NCBI RefSeq assembly: GCF_026262505.1 | Contig: NC_067206.1 | Coordinates: forward strand, 40,065,660-40,129,659 | DNA length: 64,000 nucleotides | From: Trichomonas vaginalis G3 | Lineage: Eukaryota; Parabasalia; Trichomonadida; Trichomonadidae | Reading direction: 5' to 3' | Shown here: in pieces, positions 56,735 to 64,000 of the stretch | Numbering within the stretch: the stretch's first letter is position 1 | Layout: each line of letters begins with the position of its first letter | Position numbers and translations under genes: made by a program | The notes under the pieces: generated by a model | Seen by the model: the letters and a program-made list of their open reading frames with translations, nothing else | The model's database searches: none | Told to the model about the DNA's origin: nothing

Positions 56735-57142
56735 ATGGGTTTTGGCGATTATGTTAAAGCTGGATGGGGTATGGTGAAAAAAAATCCTGGTCTTGTAATA
56801 GGTGCTGGATTTAACATTGCTAACAAACTTTTCCCTCAAGTTGGTCAAGTCGGTGGTGTTATCGGTAGTCTTGGTGAAAGAATTGCAAAAACTACATTAG
56901 GTGAAGATAATGCATTAACGAAGAATCTTAAAGCATTCAATAAAGCTCTTGGTGGTGACTTCAGTAGAGACAAGCCTGTTGAAACACCTATAGTTCAACC
57001 TCAACAAACTATTGACAACAATAAGTATAACGCATACATTGGAGGAGCTATTTGGAACAATCATAAGCCATTAGTTCAGTCAGTACGTGTACTATCAGAC
57101 ATGCCATGGATTAATGCTATTAGTGGCACTATACGCAGATAA
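56735..57142 (+). CDS. Amphipathic MG-start protein, pVI-like by layout (C)
   Basis: A 135-residue protein beginning MGFGDYVKAGWGMVKKNPGL, then a glycine-rich helix (VIGAGFNIANKLFPQVGQVG). The middle block TTLGEDNALTKNLKAFNKALGG is shared with A2's 46553 gene. The C-terminus NAISGTIRR is basic. Position directly after the ATPase is conserved in type. A membrane-active virion protein is a plausible role; homology to adenovirus VI is not shown. Confidence 0.6.
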   Translation: MGFGDYVKAGWGMVKKNPGLVIGAGFNIANKLFPQVGQVGGVIGSLGERIAKTTLGEDNALTKNLKAFNKALGGDFSRDKPVETPIVQPQQTIDNNKYNAYIGGAIWNNHKPLVQSVRVLSDMPWINAISGTIRR

Positions 57143-57162
57143 TATATTTTTATGAGGTTTAA

Positions 57163-60100
57163 ATGAGTGAACAAGAGAGGAAACTCATTGATGAACGAGT
57201 TAAGAAATGGGAGAATGAACGTCCGATAATTCGTACCATAATTAGCGATCAAAAGTTCAAGCAGCATACATTTGATTTTTTGCGCGATATATATAATGAT
57301 CTTGCTTTTGATTACAATGCTAGGCAATACTTTGAGAAAGAATATGTTCAAAAAGGTCGTATTAATTTCCCAATGAGAAGAGAAGGCTTTTTGATTACAT
57401 CAACATATACAGCACGTGGTAGAGACCCTTTTACAGACGCGGTTCGTAACTTTAAAGCACGTTCTTCTATTAATGATGATCCAGATTTCTACATACCTTA
57501 TTTTCGTCCACCTTCGCATCCTTTACGAACCAGTGATCCTGGATATGACGCTAAACGAAGATATATAGAGACGAAATTAGCTAAATACAAGGAACCTAAG
57601 GATCCAAGGACTGGAGAAGTAAAGGAATCACATGTCAAGATAAATAAGCTTTACAAAGTAGTTGAAGAATTGGAGAAACGATCTAATGAGATTAACGCTG
57701 AGAAGAAAAAGGAAGTACCAAATATGAACAAACTAGATAAGATGATTAAGGAATATAGAGGATTGGCGAATACATCGAGCGTTCTAATAAAGGAAGTAGA
57801 AAACACGACAAAGCTGCAGAAAATGATTCATGATGAATTACTGTTAGGTGAATTTTCTATAAAACAAAGACAGAGTAACTTAATGGGTGAGGCTTATTAT
57901 TTGGAGAATTGGTATAATGAGAGGTTAAAACAAATGTCGACTCCAACACCAACTCCTACACCTACTCCTACAGTAGCTCCAACACCAACTCCCACTCCTG
58001 AACCAACAGTAGCTCCAACGCCAACTCCTACAGTAGCTCCAACGCCAACTCTGACACCAACTGCTCACGCAGGTCCTCCACCAATGTCGAGTAGTCATGG
58101 TATAACATTAAATAAACCAACACCTACACCAAAAATAACTCCTGTATCACATCCTAGTACAACTAACCCAGTATCTGATTCAAATCAAGCGGAAAGATCA
58201 CAGGTTCTTAAAAGAGCTAATACACCAACTGCTTCCCCTATTAGAACACCAGAGCCAACTCCAAGAATCACAAAGGCGCCAACACCTTCACCGACTGTTG
58301 AACCAACTCCAGAACCAACAGTACCTCCAACTCCATCTCCAACTCCATCACCGACACCTACAAAAGCACCTACTCCATCTCCAACTCCGACTAAAGCTCC
58401 GACACCGTCTCCAACACCAACTAAAGCTCCAACACCGTCTCCAACTCCAGCTGAACCAACTGATGCAGAATCTATTCAAAATTGGTTAGACGAAGAAAAG
58501 CGAAAAGAAAAGGCTGCAATTGATGCTGCACTAGATAAAAACACACCACCACAGACACTTGGTGGTTACATGTTAAAGAAAGACAACATTCAAAGACAAG
58601 AACGTGCATTGAGTGTTGCCAGAGAACAAGCACAAGAAGAGAAGAAAATAGTTGAAGGAGAAGCTTCAAATAGAGGTGGTCCAGGAACTTACAAAGGATC
58701 AAACTATCCAGCAGAGAAAGCCTCGAGTGATAATGTTGTCTCAAGAGCTACTGATTTAGTTACCCATGGTATTCTAACTGGTGCAACAGCTGTTGGTAGT
58801 GCTATTGGAACCAGTGTTGACACTGTTGTTGATACTGTAAGAACTGTTACAAATCCTACACCTGAAGATAGGAAGGAAGAATTTCTTACTCTTAATACAA
58901 AGGCAAAACCAGGGATATGGATTGGTCGTGGAATTTTAAATGCTGGTAGTGCTATTGGCAATGGTGCTTCAGCGGTAGGGGGATGGCTCGGAAGAACAGC
59001 AACATCAACCGCAAATGGAATACTAACAGGTGCCAAATCACTTGGTAATTGGGCTGATGATAAGTATACAAAATATTATGAAGAAAAAGCTCGTAAGGCT
59101 AAGGAAGAAGCTGAACGAAAGGCGAAAGAAGAAGCTGAACGTAAAGAACTAGAGGAGCTTAAGAAGAAAGAAAAAGCTCGTAAGGCTAAGGAAGAAGCTG
59201 AACGAAAGGCGAAAGAAGAAGCTGAACGTAAAGAACTAGAGGAGCTTAAGAAGAAAGAAAAAGCTCGTAAGGCTAAGGAAGAAGCAGATAGAAAGGCGAA
59301 AGAAGAAGCAGATAGAAAGGCTAAGGAAGAAGCTGATAGAAAGGCGAAAGCAGCAACACCATCGCCAACTCCATCTCCTTCACCATCTCCATCTCCTTCA
59401 CCATCACCAACTCCATCGCCATCTCCATCTCCTTCACCATCAATAGCGGCTCCTGTGAGACAATTTGGTGCATGGGGTGCTGATTTAGTCAAAGATGCTG
59501 CACAAGGAATTGGAAAGGAACTGAAGAACACAACATTAGGTACAATAGAGCGTTTTGGTAATCTTACGGATTACACAATTAGATCAGCTGCTAATCTTTT
59601 ATATAACCAGACTACTGATAACGGTACTGATGAATTGGCTGTAAACGGACTAGCATCAATTAAGAAATCAGCAGAAGATAAATACGATGAATGGAAAAAG
59701 AATATTAAGGGTGAATATAATAAGTATGCATATCCTGAAGAACATATGAAGTTAGAGCTTACCAGACTAAGATCAAAATATGGTAATGAAACAACAAATA
59801 CTACAACGCAAACGACGAAAGCTGACAGAAAGATTGATGACACTCCTACTCCAACTCCTGCAATGGCGAACATCACAACAATTGCTCCAAGAGTTCCAAC
59901 AGGAGAAGGTATATCAGGAAATGTTTCAACTACTCATAACATTACTGAAGCAGCTAATGTTTCAGCAGTTGAGCAACCTGTTGTTAATGTAACTCAGGAA
60001 AACGCTACTGAAACATCAACACCAAGACAGGATGTAAATAATGAACGTCCAGAAGTTAAGGAGGTTGCAAAAGCATACCTGGAGAAAAATACTACACAAG

Positions 60101-60591
60101 TTCTTGAAGCAGAAAAGCATCTCAATTCAGACAAAACACCATCTCCAACTCCTGAAGCATCAGTTCCTCCAGCAATTGGTGGAAATATACCTTCAGTATC
60201 ACCATGGCAGAAATTTTATGGATTGTTTAAAGGAGCGAATAAGGTAATGGATGCTGCTGAGAATCTCCAAAAGTTCAAGAATGAAGTCGCAACTGGTGCA
60301 AAGGAAATAGAAGAGAATGATAAACAAGCTGCTGAATTAGCTAAACAACAAGCTGAAGCAACTAAACAAGCAGCAGCTCCTAAACAATCTATATCTAAGT
60401 CTCAAAGACAAGGTCCTGACCCAAGTGCTAAAGTCAAACAGAATCCAACACCACCTGCAGCAGAGAAGTCCAAGAAGGACAAGGACAAGAAGAAGGATAA
60501 ATCAAAGAAGGACAAGGACAAGAAGAAAGATAAGGATAAGAAAAAATCGTCAAAAGATAAAAAACATAAAAATTTATCCAGTAAGAAATGA
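57163..60591 (+). CDS. Giant Thr-Pro/Lys-rich virion-type protein (C)
   Basis: A single open frame of 1142 residues. Residues 1-260 are charged and helical ([16 protein letters not shown]). About 265-440 is a long Thr-Pro/Ser-Pro region ([18 protein letters not shown]). Hydrophobic Gly/Ala-rich helices follow near 530-630 ([33 protein letters not shown]), then an Ala/Lys/Glu coiled coil with 87-bp DNA repeats (59089-59345), a Ser-Pro run, and a final Lys/Asp-rich tail ([15 protein letters not shown]). The layout suggests a virion surface or core protein with a DNA-binding tail. The small TP-rich proteins of A1/A2 may be reduced relatives. Antisense frames are shadows. Confidence 0.7.
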   Translation: MSEQERKLIDERVKKWENERPIIRTIISDQKFKQHTFDFLRDIYNDLAFDYNARQYFEKEYVQKGRINFPMRREGFLITSTYTARGRDPFTDAVRNFKARSSINDDPDFYIPYFRPPSHPLRTSDPGYDAKRRYIETKLAKYKEPKDPRTGEVKESHVKINKLYKVVEELEKRSNEINAEKKKEVPNMNKLDKMIKEYRGLANTSSVLIKEVENTTKLQKMIHDELLLGEFSIKQRQSNLMGEAYYLENWYNERLKQMSTPTPTPTPTPTVAPTPTPTPEPTVAPTPTPTVAPTPTLTPTAHAGPPPMSSSHGITLNKPTPTPKITPVSHPSTTNPVSDSNQAERSQVLKRANTPTASPIRTPEPTPRITKAPTPSPTVEPTPEPTVPPTPSPTPSPTPTKAPTPSPTPTKAPTPSPTPTKAPTPSPTPAEPTDAESIQNWLDEEKRKEKAAIDAALDKNTPPQTLGGYMLKKDNIQRQERALSVAREQAQEEKKIVEGEASNRGGPGTYKGSNYPAEKASSDNVVSRATDLVTHGILTGATAVGSAIGTSVDTVVDTVRTVTNPTPEDRKEEFLTLNTKAKPGIWIGRGILNAGSAIGNGASAVGGWLGRTATSTANGILTGAKSLGNWADDKYTKYYEEKARKAKEEAERKAKEEAERKELEELKKKEKARKAKEEAERKAKEEAERKELEELKKKEKARKAKEEADRKAKEEADRKAKEEADRKAKAATPSPTPSPSPSPSPSPSPTPSPSPSPSPSIAAPVRQFGAWGADLVKDAAQGIGKELKNTTLGTIERFGNLTDYTIRSAANLLYNQTTDNGTDELAVNGLASIKKSAEDKYDEWKKNIKGEYNKYAYPEEHMKLELTRLRSKYGNETTNTTTQTTKADRKIDDTPTPTPAMANITTIAPRVPTGEGISGNVSTTHNITEAANVSAVEQPVVNVTQENATETSTPRQDVNNERPEVKEVAKAYLEKNTTQVLEAEKHLNSDKTPSPTPEASVPPAIGGNIPSVSPWQKFYGLFKGANKVMDAAENLQKFKNEVATGAKEIEENDKQAAELAKQQAEATKQAAAPKQSISKSQRQGPDPSAKVKQNPTPPAAEKSKKDKDKKKDKSKKDKDKKKDKDKKKSSKDKKHKNLSSKK
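59089..59345 (+). repeat. 87-bp tandem coding repeats in the giant protein
   Basis: Units start at 59089, 59176 and 59263 (GCTCGTAAGGCTAAGGAAGA...). The first two are nearly identical; the third changes into a 24-bp AAGGAAGAAGCAGATAGAAA-type repeat. They encode [17 protein letters not shown] stretches. Near-identity means recent expansion. Confidence 0.9.
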
Positions 60592-60824
60592 GTCAAGTCA
60601 TTAAAGCATCAACTAAACAAAAGTGGTTAACTGAATATATAAAAGATGGTAAGGTTCCTGATGGATATTATGTACATACAATGAAAGACGGACGTGTACA
60701 GTTCCGTAAAGTCAAGCAACCTCTCAATGATGAACAGATCAGAAGGAAGATCTCATTGTATGAAACAAAAATAAAGGACTTACAAGCTAAACTCGAAACC
60801 CACGATACTTCTCAAGAAAACTAG
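60588..60824 (+). CDS. Conserved 78-aa protein (C)
   Basis: The ATG overlaps the giant gene's stop region by 4 bp (ATGAG). It contains [30 protein letters not shown], then a helical tail ([19 protein letters not shown]). It is clearly related to 8029-8265 in A1, though the DNA has diverged, so selection kept the protein. Role unknown. Confidence 0.7.
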   Translation: MSQVIKASTKQKWLTEYIKDGKVPDGYYVHTMKDGRVQFRKVKQPLNDEQIRRKISLYETKIKDLQAKLETHDTSQEN

Positions 60825-60828
60825 GCAT

Positions 60829-61820
60829 ATCTTTAACATGACCTTCATTAATATTTTTCCTCCAATACTGTACTTCCATTTGTGACAACCTGTTTGGATT
60901 ACCTTCACGCATACCTCTACCTGTCACTTTTCCTGTATTTTCGTTCTCAAACGTAACATCATACTTTACATCATTACCGACAAGTTCATGACCATCAATA
61001 CTTTTAACAGCACCGTGTCTTCCTTGATCTAAAGTTTCTCCTTGCTTTAATCCATGCTCTATTTTTGTCCATATCTGATAACGTGGATATCTTGCAACAC
61101 TTCATCTTTTGCTCTTAACAAGTATGCACTTGTATCAACTGAATCAACTATAATAAGAAGGATCAAATGTCTTCTTTGTTGGTACCTTTACCCCATGTTC
61201 TTGGTTCAACTATGACTTGAACTTTTTGACCAGGTCTTAAGTTATAAAGGTTATTTTTTCTGACATACTTTCTTTCAATCTTGCTTCTTTATATATTCCT
61301 CATTATCCTTTTCTGTGAAATCATCAGGTTTGTTGTGTGCTTGAATGATATTCATGTTGTAGTCATTAATAATTTGTCTCATTTATCTGCAGTGAAAGGT
61401 TTTATCACCTTCTTTGAGGTTAACTTCATATGTAACATAGTTCTAATAGTTCTACAGAACCTATTAATAATACCTAGTATGTTATGATTGTATTCTGTGT
61501 CGTCATTGCTCAATTTATGACTGACCAACAGATCTCGAACATTTTGTGTATAAGCTGGGTCTTCATCACTAGTAAGTATTGTAGGCTTCATTTCACCTGT
61601 ACTTGTGAAATGAACTTCTGCATGCACTTAGAACATTGTTTGAGTTCTTTCACTCATGGAACGCATAACCTTTTCTACTGTTTACATTGATGAACAAAAG
61701 AAAATATGGTGTTTCCACCAGATCTCAAATGTATCGAATTGATAACTCCCATATCAGTTGAATATATTGGTAGCATCAAATCCTCTTGTATTAAAGTTTT
61801 TTCTTGTTTACCAACAGTCA
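60829..61820 (-). pseudogene. Integrase remnant, rve family (C)
   Basis: Minus-strand frames still show TILTSDEDPAYTQNV and NHNILGIINRFCRTIR, matching the core of the A2 integrase (LTSDQDSAY; NHNILGIINRFIRTLR). Nearer the 3' end are basic beta-rich pieces like integrase C-termini. The gene has several breaks, so this copy is unlikely to have moved recently on its own. Confidence 0.75.
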
Positions 61821-61834
61821 TTTTTTTATTAACG

Positions 61835-62188
61835 TTAAAGTCTTACAGGCATTGAGTAATCGCTATAACCATCATGGTCTGCGAATTCATGTAATCTTGA
61901 TGCATCAGGTTCTTTCTTCGTTGGTGCATGAAACCTTGCTTCATCATAAAGGTTCATATAATGGTTTGTCACGTTTGGGGTAGACCCAATTTTTGCATAT
62001 TGAGGATATGAGTAATGATACACTAAGTTGAACCCATTACTACCATCATCAACATATATCTTTGGTGGAGGTTGTCTTATTAAATTCCTTCCTCTTGGGG
62101 CTTTGAGTTGGACGATCTGATCTAGATCATTGTAAACAACTCCTGTTGCAGTATATTCTGTGTTGTTCTCTGGGTTAATGTTCGTCAT
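61835..62188 (-). CDS. Conserved small virion-type protein, 117 aa (C)
   Basis: Starts MTNINPENNTEYTATGVVY. It shares TGVVYNDLDQIVQLKAPRGRN and KIYVDDGSNGFNLVYHY with the A2 protein at 44147-44548. It is divergent from 62224 with 35 bp between starts, exactly as in A2. The leader TTTTATTCTCATATAA has an Inr-like TCATA. Function unknown. Confidence 0.62.
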   Translation of the reverse strand: MTNINPENNTEYTATGVVYNDLDQIVQLKAPRGRNLIRQPPPKIYVDDGSNGFNLVYHYSYPQYAKIGSTPNVTNHYMNLYDEARFHAPTKKEPDASRLHEFADHDGYSDYSMPVRL

Positions 62189-62223
62189 TTATATGAGAAT
62201 AAAACAATTTTTACTCATAACAA

Positions 62224-62805
62224 ATGAGATCGAAGTCAATTCTTTATGGTGCAGCTAATCTTCCAATTGAACCAACAAGCAATGTTGATTCAAGAACAAC
62301 TAATAACATTGTGATAAAGAACTATCCATCTGGTACAGTAAGTGATGCTCCAACAGAGATAAAAAAAGAGGAAACAACTACGAACTCAGAAGCACCAATG
62401 TATCCTCCTCCTTTAAGTCCATTAACTTCCAACCTGACCTCATCGAGATCTGTGGAGACTTCATCGAGGATTGGTGTAGAAGAGTATTTACTTAGTATAT
62501 ACCAGAAGATACTTCTAGACCAAGACAAAGAGCTCTTTTCTAACTTAGTGAGCAAAGATCAGATCTTACTACCTAGAGCCAGATGTGAAGAAGTTGTTCA
62601 CAGAATGACTGGGTTCAAGTGTGAAATAGACCTACTGGACCCAGACATCACATGTTGTGGTATTCCACCACCTTTCTCAAAAATAGCTCAGATCAGAATC
62701 ATTGATGAGAACAATATTGCTCAAGAGTTTAAGTATGCATATAATGCTCAATATACTGAGTTAATAAGTAGGTATAATTTATGTCTTAAGTATGTTATTG
62801 TTTAA
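62224..62805 (+). CDS. Conserved Polinton virion-type protein, 193 aa (C, intact)
   Basis: Opens MRSKSILYGAANLPIEPTS, then SNVDSRTTNNIVIKNYPSG, a disordered Ser/Pro/Thr segment, a helical region (GVEEYLLSIYQKILLDQDKEL) and a compact end with LLDPDITCCGIPPPFSKIAQIRI and SRYNLCLKYVIV. It is the complete form of the family seen at 43510-44121 and 9891-10469. The strongly conserved N-terminal 35 residues and C-terminal domain, with a variable linker, fit a protein that ties two partners together. Confidence 0.68.
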   Translation: MRSKSILYGAANLPIEPTSNVDSRTTNNIVIKNYPSGTVSDAPTEIKKEETTTNSEAPMYPPPLSPLTSNLTSSRSVETSSRIGVEEYLLSIYQKILLDQDKELFSNLVSKDQILLPRARCEEVVHRMTGFKCEIDLLDPDITCCGIPPPFSKIAQIRIIDENNIAQEFKYAYNAQYTELISRYNLCLKYVIV

Positions 62806-62913
62806 CCAAAAAATTTTTTATCTAATGTTAAATATGGTTGTTCAAACAAGAACAAAAGCACAAATGTTTCAAGACTTACTCAATAAAACTTATTGTTTAC
62901 TCAAGTAATTATT

Positions 62914-63302
62914 TTAGAACGTTTCGACGTACTCCTTGATCTTATCAAGAGCTTCGAGCATCCGCTTCTTTGCATTGTCTTGGCGAGGATGGCTTGCTCA
63001 ATGGTGAGCTCGAAGGCTTCTTTACCGATCGGCGGTGTCGCGAAGATCTTTGAGTGCATCAAGAGCTGCAGTGTACTCTGATGGTAAATGGGAGCCATCT
63101 AGTAATGGGTACAAAATGAGCATGTATTCCTGTAGTAAGTTCTCCTGTTTCAAGCGGGACTTAACTCTTCGCGGAGATCTTGAAGCTTTTGGAGCTTCTC
63201 AGTGGCTTGAAGGTATTCAATGATGACCTTCTCTTGTTCCTCAAGTGCTTGTGGGAGGAAGTGGACATAAGCTGTTGACTTCATCAAAAATGAAGTGGTC
63301 AT
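62914..63302 (-). pseudogene. Small accessory coiled-coil gene (C, broken)
   Basis: An ATG at 63302 (MTTSFLMKSTAYVHF) follows AAAAGTGTC, the leader type seen in B's accessory island. The frame is helical (QALEEQEKVIIEYLQATEKLQKL). Further minus-strand frames are also helical. The region looks broken a couple of times. Codon use is richer in G+C than the flanking core genes, as in B's island at 14.4-18.0 kb. Confidence 0.45.
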
Positions 63303-63317
63303 GACACTTTTAAGTTA

Positions 63318-63530
63318 ATGGGCTACGAAGAAGACATAGCTTATGTGAAGAGTTCAATGAACTTCTTAACGAACGCTGTTGTTGTATTCTTTTGTATAAA
63401 CTTGTTCATTGTTCTCTTGGTCATGCTCCTTTTTTTCTGCGAAGTCCACGGGATGATCAACCGCGATCTCCCAGGAGAGAGATACAGAGGACGCAATACA
63501 GATGCAGCAGACCTACTCAAACCCAATTAA
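63318..63530 (+). CDS. Small single-pass membrane protein (C)
   Basis: The ATG lies 15 bp from the divergent ATG at 63302, sharing GACACTTTTAAGTTA. The 70-residue product has a long hydrophobic helix (AVVVFFCINLFIVLLVMLLFF), then a basic tail with RDLPGERYRGRNTDAADLL. It is similar in size, layout and context to 14384-14563 in B. Possibly a host-membrane protein for exit or entry; no family. Confidence 0.55.
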   Translation: MGYEEDIAYVKSSMNFLTNAVVVFFCINLFIVLLVMLLFFCEVHGMINRDLPGERYRGRNTDAADLLKPN

Positions 63531-63559
63531 TCTAAACACTTATTTTTATTACCATATAA

Positions 63560-64000
63560 ATGATTTTTACCAAACCTCCTTTACCTTTCATAGGTAATAA
63601 GTCTAAGATCAGGAAAGATCTTATCGACATACTCAAAGACATCAAAGGGGATTATGTCTTCGTTGACCTATTTGGTGGTTCTCTCTATATCTCTCATTTG
63701 TTGCATATTATGTTCCCAAAAGCAACGATCATAGCTAACGACTATGATAACTACGTTGATAGACTGAAACACATTCATGACACGAATGAAATACTTAAGG
63801 AACTTAAGGAGAGAATAAATGTTAAGCCAGATGAGAAAATTCCTACTGATCAGAAAGAGATCGTCAGAGAAGTTATAAGTAAAGCTCCATACATAGACTG
63901 GGATACATTATGTTCACGTCTTCTCTATTCTGGAGCATACAAATACTATGATCTTGACACATTAATGAAGAAAGTGTTATACCTCAGATATACTAACTTA
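63560..64000 (+). CDS. Dam-like DNA adenine methyltransferase, 5' part (C)
   Basis: Open from the ATG at 63560 to the window edge (147 codons). It has TKPPLPFIGNKSK, the P-F-x-G-x-K opening of D12-class N6-adenine methyltransferases, FVDLFGGSLYISH (AdoMet motif I) and FPKATIIANDYDNYVDRLKHIHD. It matches the B gene at 47917-48472 closely throughout, including the ends VREVISKAPYIDWDTLCSRLLYSGA and VLYLRYTN. The catalytic DPPY region should lie just beyond 64000. It probably marks element DNA or competes with defence nucleases; that is inference. Confidence 0.8.
   Translation, partial: MIFTKPPLPFIGNKSKIRKDLIDILKDIKGDYVFVDLFGGSLYISHLLHIMFPKATIIANDYDNYVDRLKHIHDTNEILKELKERINVKPDEKIPTDQKEIVREVISKAPYIDWDTLCSRLLYSGAYKYYDLDTLMKKVLYLRYTNL

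Larger units (their letters stand above)
54519..64000. mobile_element. Maverick/Polinton C (partial, inserted in the MFS gene)
   Basis: The left end is placed at about 54519, where the MFS frame stops; the terminus reads AGTATACATTGTGCGTCGCC and forms an imperfect hairpin (CATTGTG...CACAATG with inner TGTAGC/GCTACAG). Parts in order are a minor-capsid-like gene, ATPase, amphipathic protein, giant TP/Lys-rich protein, conserved small protein, integrase remnant, the divergent small gene pair, small accessory genes and a Dam-like methyltransferase running off the window. Capsid and polymerase should lie further on. Most genes are open; the integrase and one accessory gene look broken, with roughly five or more breaks in the visible part. 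Confidence 0.85.

Noticed and set aside
58472-59531. Long antisense frames within the giant TP-rich gene
   Set aside because: They are complements of repetitive Ser-Pro and Lys/Glu coding repeats, giving low-complexity shadows.

Overview
The window looks like nuclear DNA of a trichomonad, most likely Trichomonas vaginalis. It is AT-rich with short intergenic gaps. The only host genes are a tRNA-Leu(UAA), a Pmp-like (beta-helix) surface protein, a small CAP-like protein, ribosomal protein L30e and a damaged MFS transporter. TCA(C/T)(A/T) Inr-like sites lie just upstream of several start codons. About 58 of the 64 kb is made of four Maverick/Polinton elements, the repeat class known to fill much of the T. 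vaginalis genome. All four are treated here as fossils.

Layout. (1) 1-8917 is one end of element A1; its other end lies outside the window. (2) 8918-26093 and 47917 to about 48718 are two parts of an older element B, whose other end also lies outside. A1 sits inside B's major capsid gene. (3) 26094-47916 is a full-length element A2, 21.8 kb, with terminal inverted repeats (TIRs) of about 860 bp and a GCGGG duplication. It is inserted in B's DNA-methyltransferase gene. A1 and A2 are close relatives lying in opposite orientations, so 1-8.2 kb and 27-35.4 kb form a long inverted repeat. (4) About 48719-54518 is host DNA. (5) About 54519-64000 is the first part of a fourth element, C, inserted in the MFS gene.

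The elements share a virus-like core: double-jelly-roll major capsid, probable minor capsid proteins, A32/FtsK-type packaging ATPase, rve integrase and small amphipathic or basic virion-like proteins. A1 and A2 carry a protein-primed family B DNA polymerase. B carries a different polymerase remnant plus an SF3 helicase. Around this core are unusual accessory parts: phage tail-fibre/collar-like genes (A2 and B), KilA-N and T5orf172 proteins in blocks bounded by a repeated GGTGAGATCTCACC palindrome (A2), a Dam-like adenine methyltransferase (B and C), a NUMOD4/HNH-like gene and a 22-bp repeat array (B), and a giant Thr-Pro/Lys-rich protein (C).

State and age. A2's two TIRs are nearly identical and A1/A2 are very similar, so these two are young. 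B must be older because both sit inside it. A1, A2 and B each carry several broken genes. C has long open genes but a decayed integrase. Element families and roles come from motifs read by eye; no database search was run.
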